DNA from: Virgibacillus proomii
GTDB taxonomy: Bacteria > Bacillota > Bacilli > Bacillales > Amphibacillaceae
Length of the DNA: 64,000 nucleotides
Direction: 5' to 3'
NCBI RefSeq assembly: GCF_018916875.1
Contig: NZ_JAHLNO010000004.1
Coordinates: 372,001 to 436,000 of the forward strand
This document shows positions 37,605 to 46,969 of the stretch, piece after piece. Position 1 is the first letter of the stretch; every line of letters starts with the position of its first letter. A program made the position numbers and the translations under genes. The notes under the pieces were generated by a model. The model was given only the letters and a program-made list of their open reading frames with translations, made no database searches and was not told the DNA's origin.

Positions 37605-38600
37605 ATGGATTTACAAAGTTTAATGCCGATAATTATTATTGCGGTTATTTTAATTGCTGTAGCTATTTTATTTACATTTATCCCTATTATGCTATGGATC
37701 AGCGCCTTAGCTGCCGGAGTCAAGGTAGGGATTTTTCAACTAGTTGGAATGCGTCTGCGCCGAGTTGTACCTAGTCGAGTAATCAACCCATTAATTAAAG
37801 CTCATAAAGCTGGTTTAAATGTAAAAACAAATCAACTGGAAAGTCACTACTTGGCAGGCGGAAATGTTGATCGAGTTGTAAATGCCTTAATTGCTGCGCA
37901 TCGTGCTAATATTGAACTTCCGTTTCAACGCGGTGCAGCAATTGACCTAGCTGGACGAGATGTTTTAGAAGCAGTGCAAATGAGTGTTAATCCAAAAGTA
38001 ATCGAAACTCCTTTTATATCCGGAATTGCTATGGATGGAATTGAGGTAAAAGCAAAAGCAAGGATTACTGTCCGTGCTAATATTGATCGACTCGTCGGGG
38101 GTGCTGGAGAAGAAACAGTAATTGCCCGTGTCGGAGAAGGTGTTGTAAGTACAATCGGTAGCGCTCATTCTCATACAGAGGTATTAGAGAATCCCGATTC
38201 TATTTCTCATAATGTACTAAATCGTGGTTTAGATGCAGGTACTGCTTTTGAAATATTATCCATTGATATTGCTGATGTAGATATTGGCAAGAATATTGGA
38301 GCAATACTGCAAACGGATCAGGCTGAAGCTGATAAAAATATTGCACAGGCAAAAGCGGAAGAGCGTCGTGCGATGGCGGTTGCTCAAGAACAGGAGATGC
38401 TTGCACGAGTTCAGGAAATGCGTGCAAAAGTAGTGGAAGCAGAAGCAGATGTACCACTTGCACTTGCCGAAGCATTAAGATCTGGACATCTTGGCGTAAT
38501 GGATTATATGAATTACAAAAATATTGATGCAGATACGGATATGCGAGGCTCTATAGGAAAGCTTACCAAAAATAACCATGATGACCATGAACAAAATTAA
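37605..38600 (+). CDS. floA: flotillin-like protein FloA
   Basis: 331-aa membrane microdomain scaffold (YqfA). Residues 8-45 form a hydrophobic hairpin anchor, followed by the SPFH/PHB-like domain ([17 protein letters not shown] onward). A C-terminal coiled coil rich in Ala/Glu/Gln has [17 protein letters not shown] near 255. FloA organises functional membrane microdomains together with NfeD. The ATG follows TAGGAGGT. It is in the sigma-W operon. Confidence 0.95.
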   Translation: MDLQSLMPIIIIAVILIAVAILFTFIPIMLWISALAAGVKVGIFQLVGMRLRRVVPSRVINPLIKAHKAGLNVKTNQLESHYLAGGNVDRVVNALIAAHRANIELPFQRGAAIDLAGRDVLEAVQMSVNPKVIETPFISGIAMDGIEVKAKARITVRANIDRLVGGAGEETVIARVGEGVVSTIGSAHSHTEVLENPDSISHNVLNRGLDAGTAFEILSIDIADVDIGKNIGAILQTDQAEADKNIAQAKAEERRAMAVAQEQEMLARVQEMRAKVVEAEADVPLALAEALRSGHLGVMDYMNYKNIDADTDMRGSIGKLTKNNHDDHEQN

Positions 38601-38630
38601 AAGTTCAGCAATCGAAAAGGAGCGGGTTTG

Positions 38631-39161
38631 ATGAAAGAGATTGTTGACCTGATTTTTAGTAATATCTTTGTAGTTTTAGCTGTCGTTGCAGGGGCTATTG
38701 GTTTTTTTAAAAACAGTGTTTCAAAAAAACAAGAAACGGAAAAGAAAGATATAAGACCAAATCGTCCAAATCGACCAACCCCTCCTTTTGGCGGGGAAAT
38801 GAAAAGGCAATGGCATGATCCAACAAAAAGGCGGCAGCTTCCAAATAAAGAAACTCCAACTATGACAAACACTACTTCTACGCAAGAACTAAAATCACAA
38901 ACGGATCAGTTAGTGCAACAAGTTGAAACAAGCTTTATGGAAAACGTCGACAAGTTTTCCAGTAGTGCGTATTCTACTCCTTTAAACCGGTCTCTAAAAA
39001 GCCAGCCTAAGAGCGTTCAATCAAGAACGAAGATGGAACGTCAAGTTTCAAGTAATTTGACGGAAAAAGGGCTGGTTAATGGAATTATTATGGCAGAAGT
39101 GTTAGGTCCGCCAAGAGCGAAAAAGCCTTATCGTAGTGTTTTGTCTGAACGAAGAAAATAA
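38631..39161 (+). CDS. membrane-anchored protein of the floA operon (YqfB position)
   Basis: 176-aa protein I do not recognise beyond its position, that of yqfB in B. subtilis, where the product is much shorter. Residues about 4-24 are a hydrophobic anchor. The rest is basic, Pro/Arg/Thr/Gln-rich and probably disordered (RPNRPNRPTPPFGGEMKRQW near 42-61). The last 20 residues (IMAEVLGPPRAKKPYRSV) look conserved in style. The ATG at 38631 follows GGAGCGGG, 30 nt after floA. A role with FloA/NfeD is inferred from context only. Confidence 0.7.
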   Translation: MKEIVDLIFSNIFVVLAVVAGAIGFFKNSVSKKQETEKKDIRPNRPNRPTPPFGGEMKRQWHDPTKRRQLPNKETPTMTNTTSTQELKSQTDQLVQQVETSFMENVDKFSSSAYSTPLNRSLKSQPKSVQSRTKMERQVSSNLTEKGLVNGIIMAEVLGPPRAKKPYRSVLSERRK

Positions 39162-39174
39162 TATAGTTAATGAA

Positions 39175-39207
39175 AGCCATTTGGTGTATGCGCCAAATGG
39201 CTTTTTT
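39175..39207 (+). terminator. rho-independent terminator of the nfeD-floA operon
   Basis: AGCCATTTGG and CCAAATGGCT form a 10-bp stem followed by six T. The group II intron fragment begins 3 nt after the T-run. Confidence 0.88.
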
Positions 39208-39209
39208 AT

Positions 39210-39515
39210 GTGCGCCAGGCATGGTGACTATCTAGGTGGTGAAAGTCCACTGTGGGGGTATACATCAACCAACCACTAGAGAAGCGCAAGGCACTTATCG
39301 TGAGGTAAGGGCTGAAGGAAGCGTGTATCAAAATCTTGGCTCGACGAACAGAAATCTGATACAAAGGCTCTGTAGGTGGATAAGGCTCCATAACAAGTCG
39401 AAGTCCTAAAAGATGTGCGTAATCCTACAAAGTAAATCAGGCGAGTAAAAGAGGAAAGATAGTAGTCTTACCCTGGGAGGTCTCACGGACAGTTGAGGAG
39501 TCCCCTTACAGCCTT
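39210..39515 (+). mobile_element. 5' fragment of a bacterial group II intron (class C-like)
   Basis: Begins GTGCGCCAGGCATGG and keeps domain I landmarks in order: GAAAGTCC, AAGCGCAAGG, GCTGAAGGAAGCG, CTCGACGAACAG, CCATAACAAGTC, GGAAAGATAGTAGTC and CCTGGGAGGTCT. Motif order resembles the class C intron of Oceanobacillus iheyensis. It sits just past a terminator, the usual class C target. The last four 5' exon bases TTAT (39206-39209) can pair with ATAA at 39390-39393, the expected IBS1/EBS1 contact. No reverse transcriptase frame and no domain V follow, so it is truncated. The 3' limit is approximate, and 39516-39719 shows nothing else. Confidence 0.8.
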
Positions 39516-39719
39516 ATTTTTGTCAAAAGCGAGAAGGTCGCAAATAGAGTACTTACTTCCATCACAAAATTTATCGAGCAGAAATTCATTCTTGAAGTCC
39601 ATGAAAGTAGTATTTTACTTTAACCATATATTTTTTTGCTTCACTGCTAGTTTTTCTCCTTAACTGTTCTTATCTCTTCTGTTATTTCATAAATATAAAT
39701 GTGAGAGGGGGCTGCATTT

Positions 39720-40004
39720 GTGAAAAAATGGCATCAAGGAATCCGACCATGGTTAACGAAATATTTTGCACTTCCTTCAGATGTAGTACTTGAACTTCCT
39801 AGAATTACCGTAATTGGTCATATACATGTTTATATTGAAAATCATAAAGGTGTAGCTACGTATTCTGATAACGAATTAAAACTAAGAGCGAACAAAGGTT
39901 TTATTAGGATTACCGGCTCATCATTTGTATTAAAATTAATGCTTCCAGAAGAGATATTACTAGAAGGTACTATAAAAAATATTACTTTTATACCTGACGA
40001 TTAA
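39720..40004 (+). CDS. yqfC: sporulation protein YqfC
   Basis: 94-aa YabP/YqfC family protein with LELPRITVIGHIHVYIENHKG (about 23-43) and the C-terminal LPEEILLEGTI...F pattern. In B. subtilis yqfC is a sigma-E gene made in the mother cell together with yqfD. The GTG start at 39720 follows GAGAGGGGG. It is separated from yqfD by 10 nt. Confidence 0.9.
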   Translation: MKKWHQGIRPWLTKYFALPSDVVLELPRITVIGHIHVYIENHKGVATYSDNELKLRANKGFIRITGSSFVLKLMLPEEILLEGTIKNITFIPDD

Positions 40005-40014
40005 GGAGGAGGAC

Positions 40015-41241
40015 ATGAAGCAAAAAGAAGAATCCATTATAACAGGTTCTGTGACAATTTCCGTTAGAGGAAACAAGCCAGAGCTTTTTTTCCAGCATTG
40101 TACAAGTTATGGAATCCGCATCTGGAATGTCACAAAACCAAAAGGTGATACATGTAACGGTACAATCAGATTAACAGATGTAAAACATATTAAACGCTTA
40201 AGGCGAGGAACAAATTATAAAATCAAGTTTATCGATAGAAAGGGTTACCCATTTGTTATCCGTCGTTATTTACGAAAAAAAGAATTAATTATTGCTTTTA
40301 TTTTAAGTATGTTACTTATATTTGGGTTATCTAATATCGTGTGGGAAGTAAAAATTACAGGCGTCCCAAAAGATATTGAAGAAAAAATAAACAAACAGCT
40401 AAATCAATACGGTATCCATCCTGGATCATGGATTTTTTCACTTGATTCACCAAAGGAAATTCAGCAGCAGTTATTAGATGATGTTCCTGAATTATTGTGG
40501 GTGGGGATTGACCAAAAAGGCACTACTTTTTATTTAGAAGGTGTAGAGAAGGTTGTTGTGAAGGAAGAAGAGAAAAAGAAACCTAGAAACTTGATTGCAG
40601 CAAAAAAGGGAACTATTAAAAAGATGTATGTTTCCCAAGGAGTAGCACAAGTAGAAGTGCACGATTTTGTTGAAAAGGGTGACTTACTTGTTTCAGGAAA
40701 GATGGGTACGGAAGCAGATAATAATGAGGGAAAAAAAGGTAAAGACAAGAAAAAGAAAATCAGGTATGTTGCTGCCGATGGTGAAATAACTGCTACTACA
40801 TGGTATGAAGTTAAAGTGACAGCACCACTAGAAACAAGTACGGAACGACTAACTGGTAATCAGGAAGAAAAATATCATATTGCGTTTGGCGATGTTAAAT
40901 TACCGATATGGGGGTTTGGCTCTCCTGAATTTACTGAAATTCATCGAGAAGAGATGGAAAAACCGCTTCGTTTTTTTAAATGGGACTTGCCTATAAAATT
41001 TATTGAAACAAAACTTTATGAAAAAACGTATATTAACTATAAGCGAACAGAAAAAGAAGCAATAGAAGTCGGGATTAAACAAGCAAAAGAACAATTAAAA
41101 CTACAATTAGGTCCTGAAGCTAAAATCTTGTCAGAAAAAGTTTTGCATGAATCTATACAGAATGGTAAAGTTAAACTACACTTATATATAAGTGTAGAGG
41201 AAAATATTGTTGAAGCACAACCTTTAGGTCAAGGAGATTGA
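40015..41241 (+). CDS. yqfD: sporulation protein YqfD
   Basis: 408-aa YqfD family protein. An N-terminal cytoplasmic domain contains the CTSYGIRIWNV and TYGTNYKIKF-like segments, a transmembrane helix lies at about 91-109 (ELIIAFILSMLLIFGLSNIV), and a large outer domain follows with a Lys-rich insert near 240-250 (GKKGKDKKKKIR). Required for efficient sporulation in B. subtilis, made in the mother cell; mechanism unclear. The ATG follows AAGGAGGAGG. The end is coupled to phoH. Confidence 0.92.
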   Translation: MKQKEESIITGSVTISVRGNKPELFFQHCTSYGIRIWNVTKPKGDTCNGTIRLTDVKHIKRLRRGTNYKIKFIDRKGYPFVIRRYLRKKELIIAFILSMLLIFGLSNIVWEVKITGVPKDIEEKINKQLNQYGIHPGSWIFSLDSPKEIQQQLLDDVPELLWVGIDQKGTTFYLEGVEKVVVKEEEKKKPRNLIAAKKGTIKKMYVSQGVAQVEVHDFVEKGDLLVSGKMGTEADNNEGKKGKDKKKKIRYVAADGEITATTWYEVKVTAPLETSTERLTGNQEEKYHIAFGDVKLPIWGFGSPEFTEIHREEMEKPLRFFKWDLPIKFIETKLYEKTYINYKRTEKEAIEVGIKQAKEQLKLQLGPEAKILSEKVLHESIQNGKVKLHLYISVEENIVEAQPLGQGD

Positions 41242-41243
41242 GT

Positions 41244-42203
41244 ATGCCAGAAAATCTTACAGTAATTGATTTACAATTAACAAGTCCAAATGAAGCATTG
41301 GCACTGTTTGGAAATAATGACAAGAATCTTCATCAACTTGAACAACTGCTTGATATTTCCATCACTACAAGAGGAGAACTTTTGCATGTTTCTGGAGAGG
41401 AACAAGCAGTTACTTTAGTTCAAGATATATTATTAGCACTGCTATCTGTTATTCGTAAAGGATTAACGATTACAGAGAGAGATGTAGTGTATGCAGTAGA
41501 TTTAGCAAAAAAAGGTAAAATCAACCAATTTGAAACATTGTTTGAAGATGAGATAACAAAAAATGTAAAAGGAAAATCAATTCGTGTAAAAACGTTGGGA
41601 CAAAAGAAATATGTTTCTGCTATAAAAGCAAATGACCTTGTATTCGGAATAGGTCCTGCTGGTACAGGAAAAACGTATTTAGCCGTTGTTATGGCTGTTC
41701 ACGCTTTAAAAAATGGTTTTGTCAAGCGGATCATTTTAACAAGACCTGCAGTTGAGGCTGGCGAAAGCTTAGGATTTTTACCCGGTGATTTGAAAGAAAA
41801 GGTAGACCCGTACCTACGACCACTTTATGACGCTTTACATGATGTATTAGGTGCTGAGCATACGATGCGGCTTATCGAACGGGATACGATTGAAATAGCA
41901 CCACTTGCATATATGCGAGGTAGAACACTAGATGATGCGTTTGTCATTTTGGATGAGGCACAAAATACAACACCGGAACAAATGAAAATGTTTTTAACTC
42001 GACTGGGTTTTGGTTCGAAAATGGTCATTACTGGAGATATTACACAAATTGATTTGCCTAAAGGTGTACAATCAGGGTTAATAGTTGCAAGTTCATTATT
42101 GTCCGAAGTAAAAGGAATCGACTTTGTATATTTAGAGCAAACAGATGTAGTAAGGCATCCACTTGTGCAGCGAATAATTGAAGCTTATGATAAGCATAAG
42201 TAA
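41244..42203 (+). CDS. phoH: PhoH-like ATPase
   Basis: 319-aa PhoH family protein, equal in length to B. subtilis PhoH. It has an N-terminal KH-like region, then Walker A GPAGTGKTYLA (about 134-144) and Walker B VILDEAQNTTPEQM (about 233-246). The usual role is an RNA-associated ATPase/helicase, often encoded next to ybeY. The ATG at 41244 lies 7 nt past AAGGAG. It is 2 nt from the yqfD stop; a weak hairpin (42214-42240) follows the gene. Confidence 0.94.
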   Translation: MPENLTVIDLQLTSPNEALALFGNNDKNLHQLEQLLDISITTRGELLHVSGEEQAVTLVQDILLALLSVIRKGLTITERDVVYAVDLAKKGKINQFETLFEDEITKNVKGKSIRVKTLGQKKYVSAIKANDLVFGIGPAGTGKTYLAVVMAVHALKNGFVKRIILTRPAVEAGESLGFLPGDLKEKVDPYLRPLYDALHDVLGAEHTMRLIERDTIEIAPLAYMRGRTLDDAFVILDEAQNTTPEQMKMFLTRLGFGSKMVITGDITQIDLPKGVQSGLIVASSLLSEVKGIDFVYLEQTDVVRHPLVQRIIEAYDKHK

Positions 42204-42270
42204 CTGATGTCAGGTAAGGCCCGAACACTGGGTCTTATTTGCATCATTTGCTTATGAGAGGAGGATCGCA

Positions 42271-44421
42271 GTGGATAAAAAGAAATTTAATCCACGTAGG
42301 TGGTTTGTATTTAAACAGCGATACAGTAAGTGGAGCATTATAACAGTTGCAACTCTCCTGCTAGGCTTGTTTTTCTTTTTTTTGACTATTAATAATGTAC
42401 ATACAGAAATTTATGAAATTGAACGTTTCAGTAGAGCAAAAGAAACGATTCGCTCTCCTGTAACGATAGAAAATGAACAGGAAACGGAACGAAAGACGAG
42501 AGAGACCGTTCAGTCTGTTAAAGATAGATATAATATTGATCAAGAGGTTACTGATGAACGAATTGCGTATACAAAGGAAATTTTTGCGGCCATTACTAAA
42601 CTTGAAGAAGAGCTGAAAACATCTGCACAAGGTAAAGAAGATAAAGGTAAATTAGAACCGCTTACAAATCAAGAAAAGATTCAACAACTAAAACAAATCT
42701 TATCACCGGAAATCAAAGAGGGTTTAAGTGATGATTTACTATTACAGCTTATGCAAGTGCCAAAGGATGAACGAGATAAAGGAGAAAAACTGTTTCTTCA
42801 TTCTTTATCTGATTCGTTAAATAATGGTGTTCGTACAGAAAATACTCAAAGTGCTATTTCTAATTTGAAACAAGATATTAAGTATACTGAGTTAGATGCA
42901 AATTTAAAAGAAGCGCTAACTCGCATAAGTGAATTTGCAGTTGTTGAGAATTCTTTTTTTGATGTCGATGAAACTGCAAATGCAAGGAAGGAAGCAGCTA
43001 GTAATGTAGAACCAGTAATAATTCGGGCTGGAGAAATTATTGTTCGGGAAGGACAGGTTATCACAAACGAAGTATATGAAAAGTTGAAGCTTGTTGGTGT
43101 ACTGGATAAAGAACGAAATTTATTTCCAGTAATTGGATTAGCTCTATTAATTTTAGTTATTTGTAGTGTAATCGCTCATGAAATGAATTGGTTATCGAAA
43201 CAGGGTCAATTAAATAATCGAACCGTTGTCACACTCACTATTATTAGTGTGATCATTGTTGCCTTAATGAAAATCGCAAGCATTTATACAACGCAGGTAA
43301 ATCAGCTGTTTTACGTGATGCCAATTGCTACCGGAGCCTTGTTAATCAAACAGCTTATTAATGAACGAACAGCCATCATTTTTAGTTGTGTATTTGCAAT
43401 TTTAGGCAGTATGATTTTTAATAATCAAATACCAGGTTCCTTAAATGTTGAGGCGGGTATCTACTTTTTACTTTCACAGCTGGCAGCTATTTTCTTTTTA
43501 CGTAACGTCAAGGATCGACTTGCTGTTGTAAAAGCTGGATTAGGTATTGGGGTCGTTAATATTGTTATCGTACTATTATTTATATTTCTGTCGTTTGATA
43601 AATATGCCCTCGGTGATATTATTATACAATCGTCGCTTGCTACCGCATCAGCATTTTTATCTGCAGTTTTAACGATCGGTTTGCTACCGTATTTTGAAAC
43701 AGCTTTAGGAATTTTATCAGATATAAAATTGCTTCAATTGTCAAATCCGAACCATCCGTTATTAAAAAAGCTATTAACAGAAGCACCGGGAACCTATCAT
43801 CATTCTATTATGGTTGCCAATTTAAGTGAAACTACTTGTGAAGCAGTTGGAGCAAATGGTTTATTAGCACGTGTGGGCTCTTATTATCATGATTTAGGAA
43901 AAACAGTTGCACCTCATTATTTTATTGAAAATCAATTAGCGATTCGAAATCCACATGATTTTATCGAACCAGAGGAAAGTGCTAAAATTATTATTAGTCA
44001 TCCATATGATGGAGCAGAGATGTTGAAAAAACATCGACTTCCGAAAGAGATTATTGATATTGCAAAACAGCATCATGGCACATCGTTATTAAAGTATTTT
44101 TATATGAAGGCTAAAAAAGAAAATGAAGAGGTCCAAGAACTAGCTTATCGTTATCCAGGTCCAAAGCCACAAACCAAAGAAACGGCGATTATTAATATTT
44201 GCGATTCTGTCGAGGCAGCAGTACGGTCGTTAAAAGAACCTACAGAAGAAAAAATTGAGCAAATTGTTGCTTCTATTATTCAAGATCGATTAACAGATGG
44301 ACAATTTGATGAGTGTCCGTTAACATTAAAAGAATTGCATACAATTCAAGAAACAATTTGTGGAACATTGAAAGGGATTTTTCATTCCCGCATTCAATAT
44401 CCTGAGAAGGAGGTAAAGTAA
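42271..44421 (+). CDS. pgpH: cyclic di-AMP phosphodiesterase PgpH (7TMR-HDED/HD)
   Basis: 716-aa membrane phosphodiesterase (YqfF). One N-terminal helix (about 20-42) is followed by a large extracellular 7TMR-HDED domain (about 45-280), seven transmembrane helices (about 285-485) and a cytoplasmic HD domain. Metal-binding residues are visible in GTYHHSIMVANL (about 509-520), YYHDLGK (about 539-545), ISHPYDG near 574 and QHHGTS near 597. It degrades the second messenger c-di-AMP to pApA. The GTG start follows GAGGAGGA. The next gene, ybeY, begins directly after the stop. Confidence 0.95.
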   Translation: MDKKKFNPRRWFVFKQRYSKWSIITVATLLLGLFFFFLTINNVHTEIYEIERFSRAKETIRSPVTIENEQETERKTRETVQSVKDRYNIDQEVTDERIAYTKEIFAAITKLEEELKTSAQGKEDKGKLEPLTNQEKIQQLKQILSPEIKEGLSDDLLLQLMQVPKDERDKGEKLFLHSLSDSLNNGVRTENTQSAISNLKQDIKYTELDANLKEALTRISEFAVVENSFFDVDETANARKEAASNVEPVIIRAGEIIVREGQVITNEVYEKLKLVGVLDKERNLFPVIGLALLILVICSVIAHEMNWLSKQGQLNNRTVVTLTIISVIIVALMKIASIYTTQVNQLFYVMPIATGALLIKQLINERTAIIFSCVFAILGSMIFNNQIPGSLNVEAGIYFLLSQLAAIFFLRNVKDRLAVVKAGLGIGVVNIVIVLLFIFLSFDKYALGDIIIQSSLATASAFLSAVLTIGLLPYFETALGILSDIKLLQLSNPNHPLLKKLLTEAPGTYHHSIMVANLSETTCEAVGANGLLARVGSYYHDLGKTVAPHYFIENQLAIRNPHDFIEPEESAKIIISHPYDGAEMLKKHRLPKEIIDIAKQHHGTSLLKYFYMKAKKENEEVQELAYRYPGPKPQTKETAIINICDSVEAAVRSLKEPTEEKIEQIVASIIQDRLTDGQFDECPLTLKELHTIQETICGTLKGIFHSRIQYPEKEVK

Positions 44422-44886
44422 GTGTACATTGATTTCCATGACGATACTAACTCTGTTGAGAGTGATTATATTGATATTATTCAACGGCTTATTACATTCG
44501 CTGCTGATAAAGAGCGAGTTTCGCAGGAGGCAGAGCTTTCCATAAATTTTGTCGATAATAAAAAAATTCAAGCGTTGAATCGTAATTATAGGCAAATAAA
44601 TAAACCGACTGATGTACTATCATTTGCTATGCAGGAAATCGGGGAAGGAGAAATTGATATTCTAGATGAAGGCCTTCCTCTCTTACTCGGAGATATTGTC
44701 ATATCTGTTGATAAAGCAAAAGAGCAAGCGAAAAGCTACGACCATTCTTTAGAAAGGGAGTTATGTTTTTTAGCATTGCATGGTTTCCTTCATTTAATTG
44801 GTTACGACCATATGACAAAAGAGGATGAACAACAGATGTTCTCAAGACAAAAAGTCATTTTAGGTGAATTTGGCATTGAAAGGTAA
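44422..44886 (+). CDS. ybeY: endoribonuclease YbeY
   Basis: 154-aa metal-dependent endoribonuclease for 16S rRNA 3'-end maturation and ribosome quality control. The zinc signature HGFLHLIGYDH (H3 motif) is at about 119-129; NRNYRQINKPTDVLSFAM is at about 54-71. The GTG start follows the pgpH stop with no spacer, after AAGGAGG. The 3' end overlaps the start region of dgkA. Confidence 0.95.
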   Translation: MYIDFHDDTNSVESDYIDIIQRLITFAADKERVSQEAELSINFVDNKKIQALNRNYRQINKPTDVLSFAMQEIGEGEIDILDEGLPLLLGDIVISVDKAKEQAKSYDHSLERELCFLALHGFLHLIGYDHMTKEDEQQMFSRQKVILGEFGIER

Positions 44887-45238
44887 ACAGAAGTCTGTTG
44901 GTTTCGCTTATGCTTGGCAGGGGATTTTATTTGTCATTCGAAATGAACGAAATTTTCGGCTTCATTTATTAGCTGCTGTTATTGTTATATTCATTGGGAC
45001 ATTGTTACATCTTAGTATGCTGGAATGGGTTGTTATCATTGTTGCTATTGCTAATGTATTAATTACTGAAATGATCAATAGTGCCCTCGAAGCGATAATG
45101 GATTATTTGAGTTTGGAATTTCATCCAGCTATTAAACAAATTAAAGATATGGCAGCAGGGGCGGTACTTATTGCGGCTATTGCTGCCGCTGTCATCGGCT
45201 GTATTATCTTTATTCCAAAGATTATATCAATCGTATAA
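44876..45238 (+). CDS. dgkA: undecaprenol kinase (diacylglycerol kinase family)
   Basis: About 120-aa integral membrane kinase with three helices. The family signature is ITEMINSALEAIMDYLSLEFHPAIKQIKDMAAGAVL (about 60-95), with FRLHLLAA near 28. In Gram-positive bacteria the enzyme phosphorylates undecaprenol and so recycles the cell wall lipid carrier. The start is uncertain: TTG 44876 after GGTG is preferred over GTG 44864, both inside the ybeY end. In B. subtilis cdd follows; here a terminator does. Confidence 0.9.
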   Translation: MKGKQKSVGFAYAWQGILFVIRNERNFRLHLLAAVIVIFIGTLLHLSMLEWVVIIVAIANVLITEMINSALEAIMDYLSLEFHPAIKQIKDMAAGAVLIAAIAAAVIGCIIFIPKIISIV

Positions 45239-45292
45239 AAGCCGGTTACGAACCCAACCTAACGATAGAGGGGCAGTTCGTAGCCGGCTTTT
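45237..45292 (+). terminator. rho-independent terminator of the yqfC-dgkA cluster
   Basis: AAAAGCCGG plus ACGAAC pairs with GTTCG and GCCGGCTTTT. The following gap to era (45293-45587) holds no gene and no cdd. Confidence 0.8.
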
Positions 45293-45587
45293 GGTGTGTT
45301 AATTAACATCATAGAAGCTTAATCCGCCGGGTAACATTTAGGTTGTTACATATAAGTGTAGCTAGACAGTGAGTTTGTATTAAAGGCTTTTTTAACAATA
45401 TTAAAAAGGGAATAAAATGTTGACAAAAGCGGTTTTAGTTCACAGTTAAGCGTGAAATTTGTCAGTAAAAATGCTATTGTTGAGAGAAGAACCAAAAGTT
45501 TTTAAAGCTTTTGTCGATTATATGAAATGAGTGCTTTTTTGTAGTATTATATGATTAAGCATATCTAAAATTCGCGGAGGCAACAAC

Positions 45588-46490
45588 ATGAACAAACCAT
45601 TTAAATCTGGGTTTATATCAATCATTGGTAGACCAAATGTTGGAAAATCAACGTTTATGAATCAAGCAATCGGGCAAAAAATTGCTATTATGAGTGATAA
45701 ACCGCAAACTACAAGAAATAAGATTCAAGGCGTGTTAACACAGCCAGATGCGCAAATGATTTTTATTGATACACCTGGTATTCATAAACCGAAGCATCGA
45801 CTTGGAGAATTTATGGTAAGAACGGCTGAAAATACGCTGAATGAAGTAGATGTTATTTTATTTATGATAAATGCTAGTGAAGGGTATGGAAAAGGAGATC
45901 AATACATTATCGATTTATTACAAAAAGTAAATCGACCTGTGTATTTAATTATAAATAAAATAGACCTTATTCATCCTGATGAATTATTACCCTTGATTGA
46001 ACAGTACAAGGATAAATATGATTTCGCTGAAATTATTCCGATTTCTGCCTTACATGGAAATAATGTAATTCACATGCTTGAAGTTATCAAGCAACAGCTG
46101 GAAGAAGGTCCAAAATACTACCCTGATGATCAAATCACAGATCATCCGGAACGTTTTATTATTAGTGAACTAATAAGAGAAAAGGTGTTACATTTTACCA
46201 GAGAAGAGGTTCCGCATTCTATAGCTGTTGTCATTGAAAACGTGGACCAAAACGGAAATAATAAGTTGCTTATTCAGGCTACAATTGTTACTGAAAGAAA
46301 AACACAAAAGGGTATATTGATAGGTAAACAAGGAAGTATGTTAAAAAAAATCGGTAAAGCGGCACGCAAAGACATTGAAGCTTTACTGGGCACAAAGGTT
46401 TATTTAGAACTTTGGGTTAAAGTAAAGAAAGATTGGCGAAATAAACAAAGTCAGCTCCATGAATTTGGTTTCCGTAGTGACGAATATTAA
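45588..46490 (+). CDS. era: GTPase Era
   Basis: 300-aa ribosome-assembly GTPase acting near the 16S rRNA 3' end. G motifs are GRPNVGKST (about 14-22), DTPGIH (about 62-67) and NKID (about 123-126). The C-terminal KH domain has the [15 protein letters not shown] loop (about 246-260). The ATG follows GCGGAGG. In B. subtilis it is essential. It stands alone here because cdd is absent. Confidence 0.97.
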   Translation: MNKPFKSGFISIIGRPNVGKSTFMNQAIGQKIAIMSDKPQTTRNKIQGVLTQPDAQMIFIDTPGIHKPKHRLGEFMVRTAENTLNEVDVILFMINASEGYGKGDQYIIDLLQKVNRPVYLIINKIDLIHPDELLPLIEQYKDKYDFAEIIPISALHGNNVIHMLEVIKQQLEEGPKYYPDDQITDHPERFIISELIREKVLHFTREEVPHSIAVVIENVDQNGNNKLLIQATIVTERKTQKGILIGKQGSMLKKIGKAARKDIEALLGTKVYLELWVKVKKDWRNKQSQLHEFGFRSDEY

Positions 46491-46775
46491 TGACATGACA
46501 TATCAATAGAACGGCATTTTTCCTTTTACATGCTAATATAAGAAGCGATTAAAAGAATGGAGAAGTTTAAAGTATACCGTATCCGGTGAACGAAAAGTTA
46601 GCATGACTCGTCAGAAATTACTTGACAAAAAATAAAATACAGCGTTTATCTCGAAATTTTTAAACATCCTTTTTAACAAAATACATGGAAAATTTTTATA
46701 CTAATTCTTTTACCTGTTGTGGTCATTCTAAGTAATAGGTTCCATTTCAAATATTGAAGAAAGGTGGGGTTTATT

Positions 46776-46922
46776 GTGATCGATTTAACCTGGAAACTAT
46801 TTAGTCAAACAGGAAATATTGAAACCTATTTGCTAATGAAAGAGTTAGAAAATGAACAAAACCCTTATAAACCTAGACAACGTGAAGATCAAAACAGAAC
46901 TCCAATCGATACGAATTTGTAA
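46776..46922 (+). CDS. yqzL: YqzL family small protein
   Basis: 48-residue acidic/polar protein beginning MIDLTWKLFSQTGNIETYLLMKELE, which matches the short YqzL family encoded just upstream of recO in Bacillaceae. The GTG start follows AAAGGTGGGG. Function unknown; conserved position suggests co-expression with recO, which starts 47 nt later. Confidence 0.85.
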   Translation: MIDLTWKLFSQTGNIETYLLMKELENEQNPYKPRQREDQNRTPIDTNL

Positions 46923-46969
46923 ATAACTATAAATGAAAGTAGTTTCCTTAGTAAGAAAGGTGAAGTTAA

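Noticed and set aside
39206-39391. Minus-strand open frame in the group II intron fragment
   Set aside because: Chance frame on the antisense strand of structured intron RNA; the intron-encoded protein would be on the plus strand.
39650-39700. sigma-E promoter before yqfC
   Set aside because: CATAAATA near 39689 is -10-like, but I could not find a convincing -35 at the right distance.
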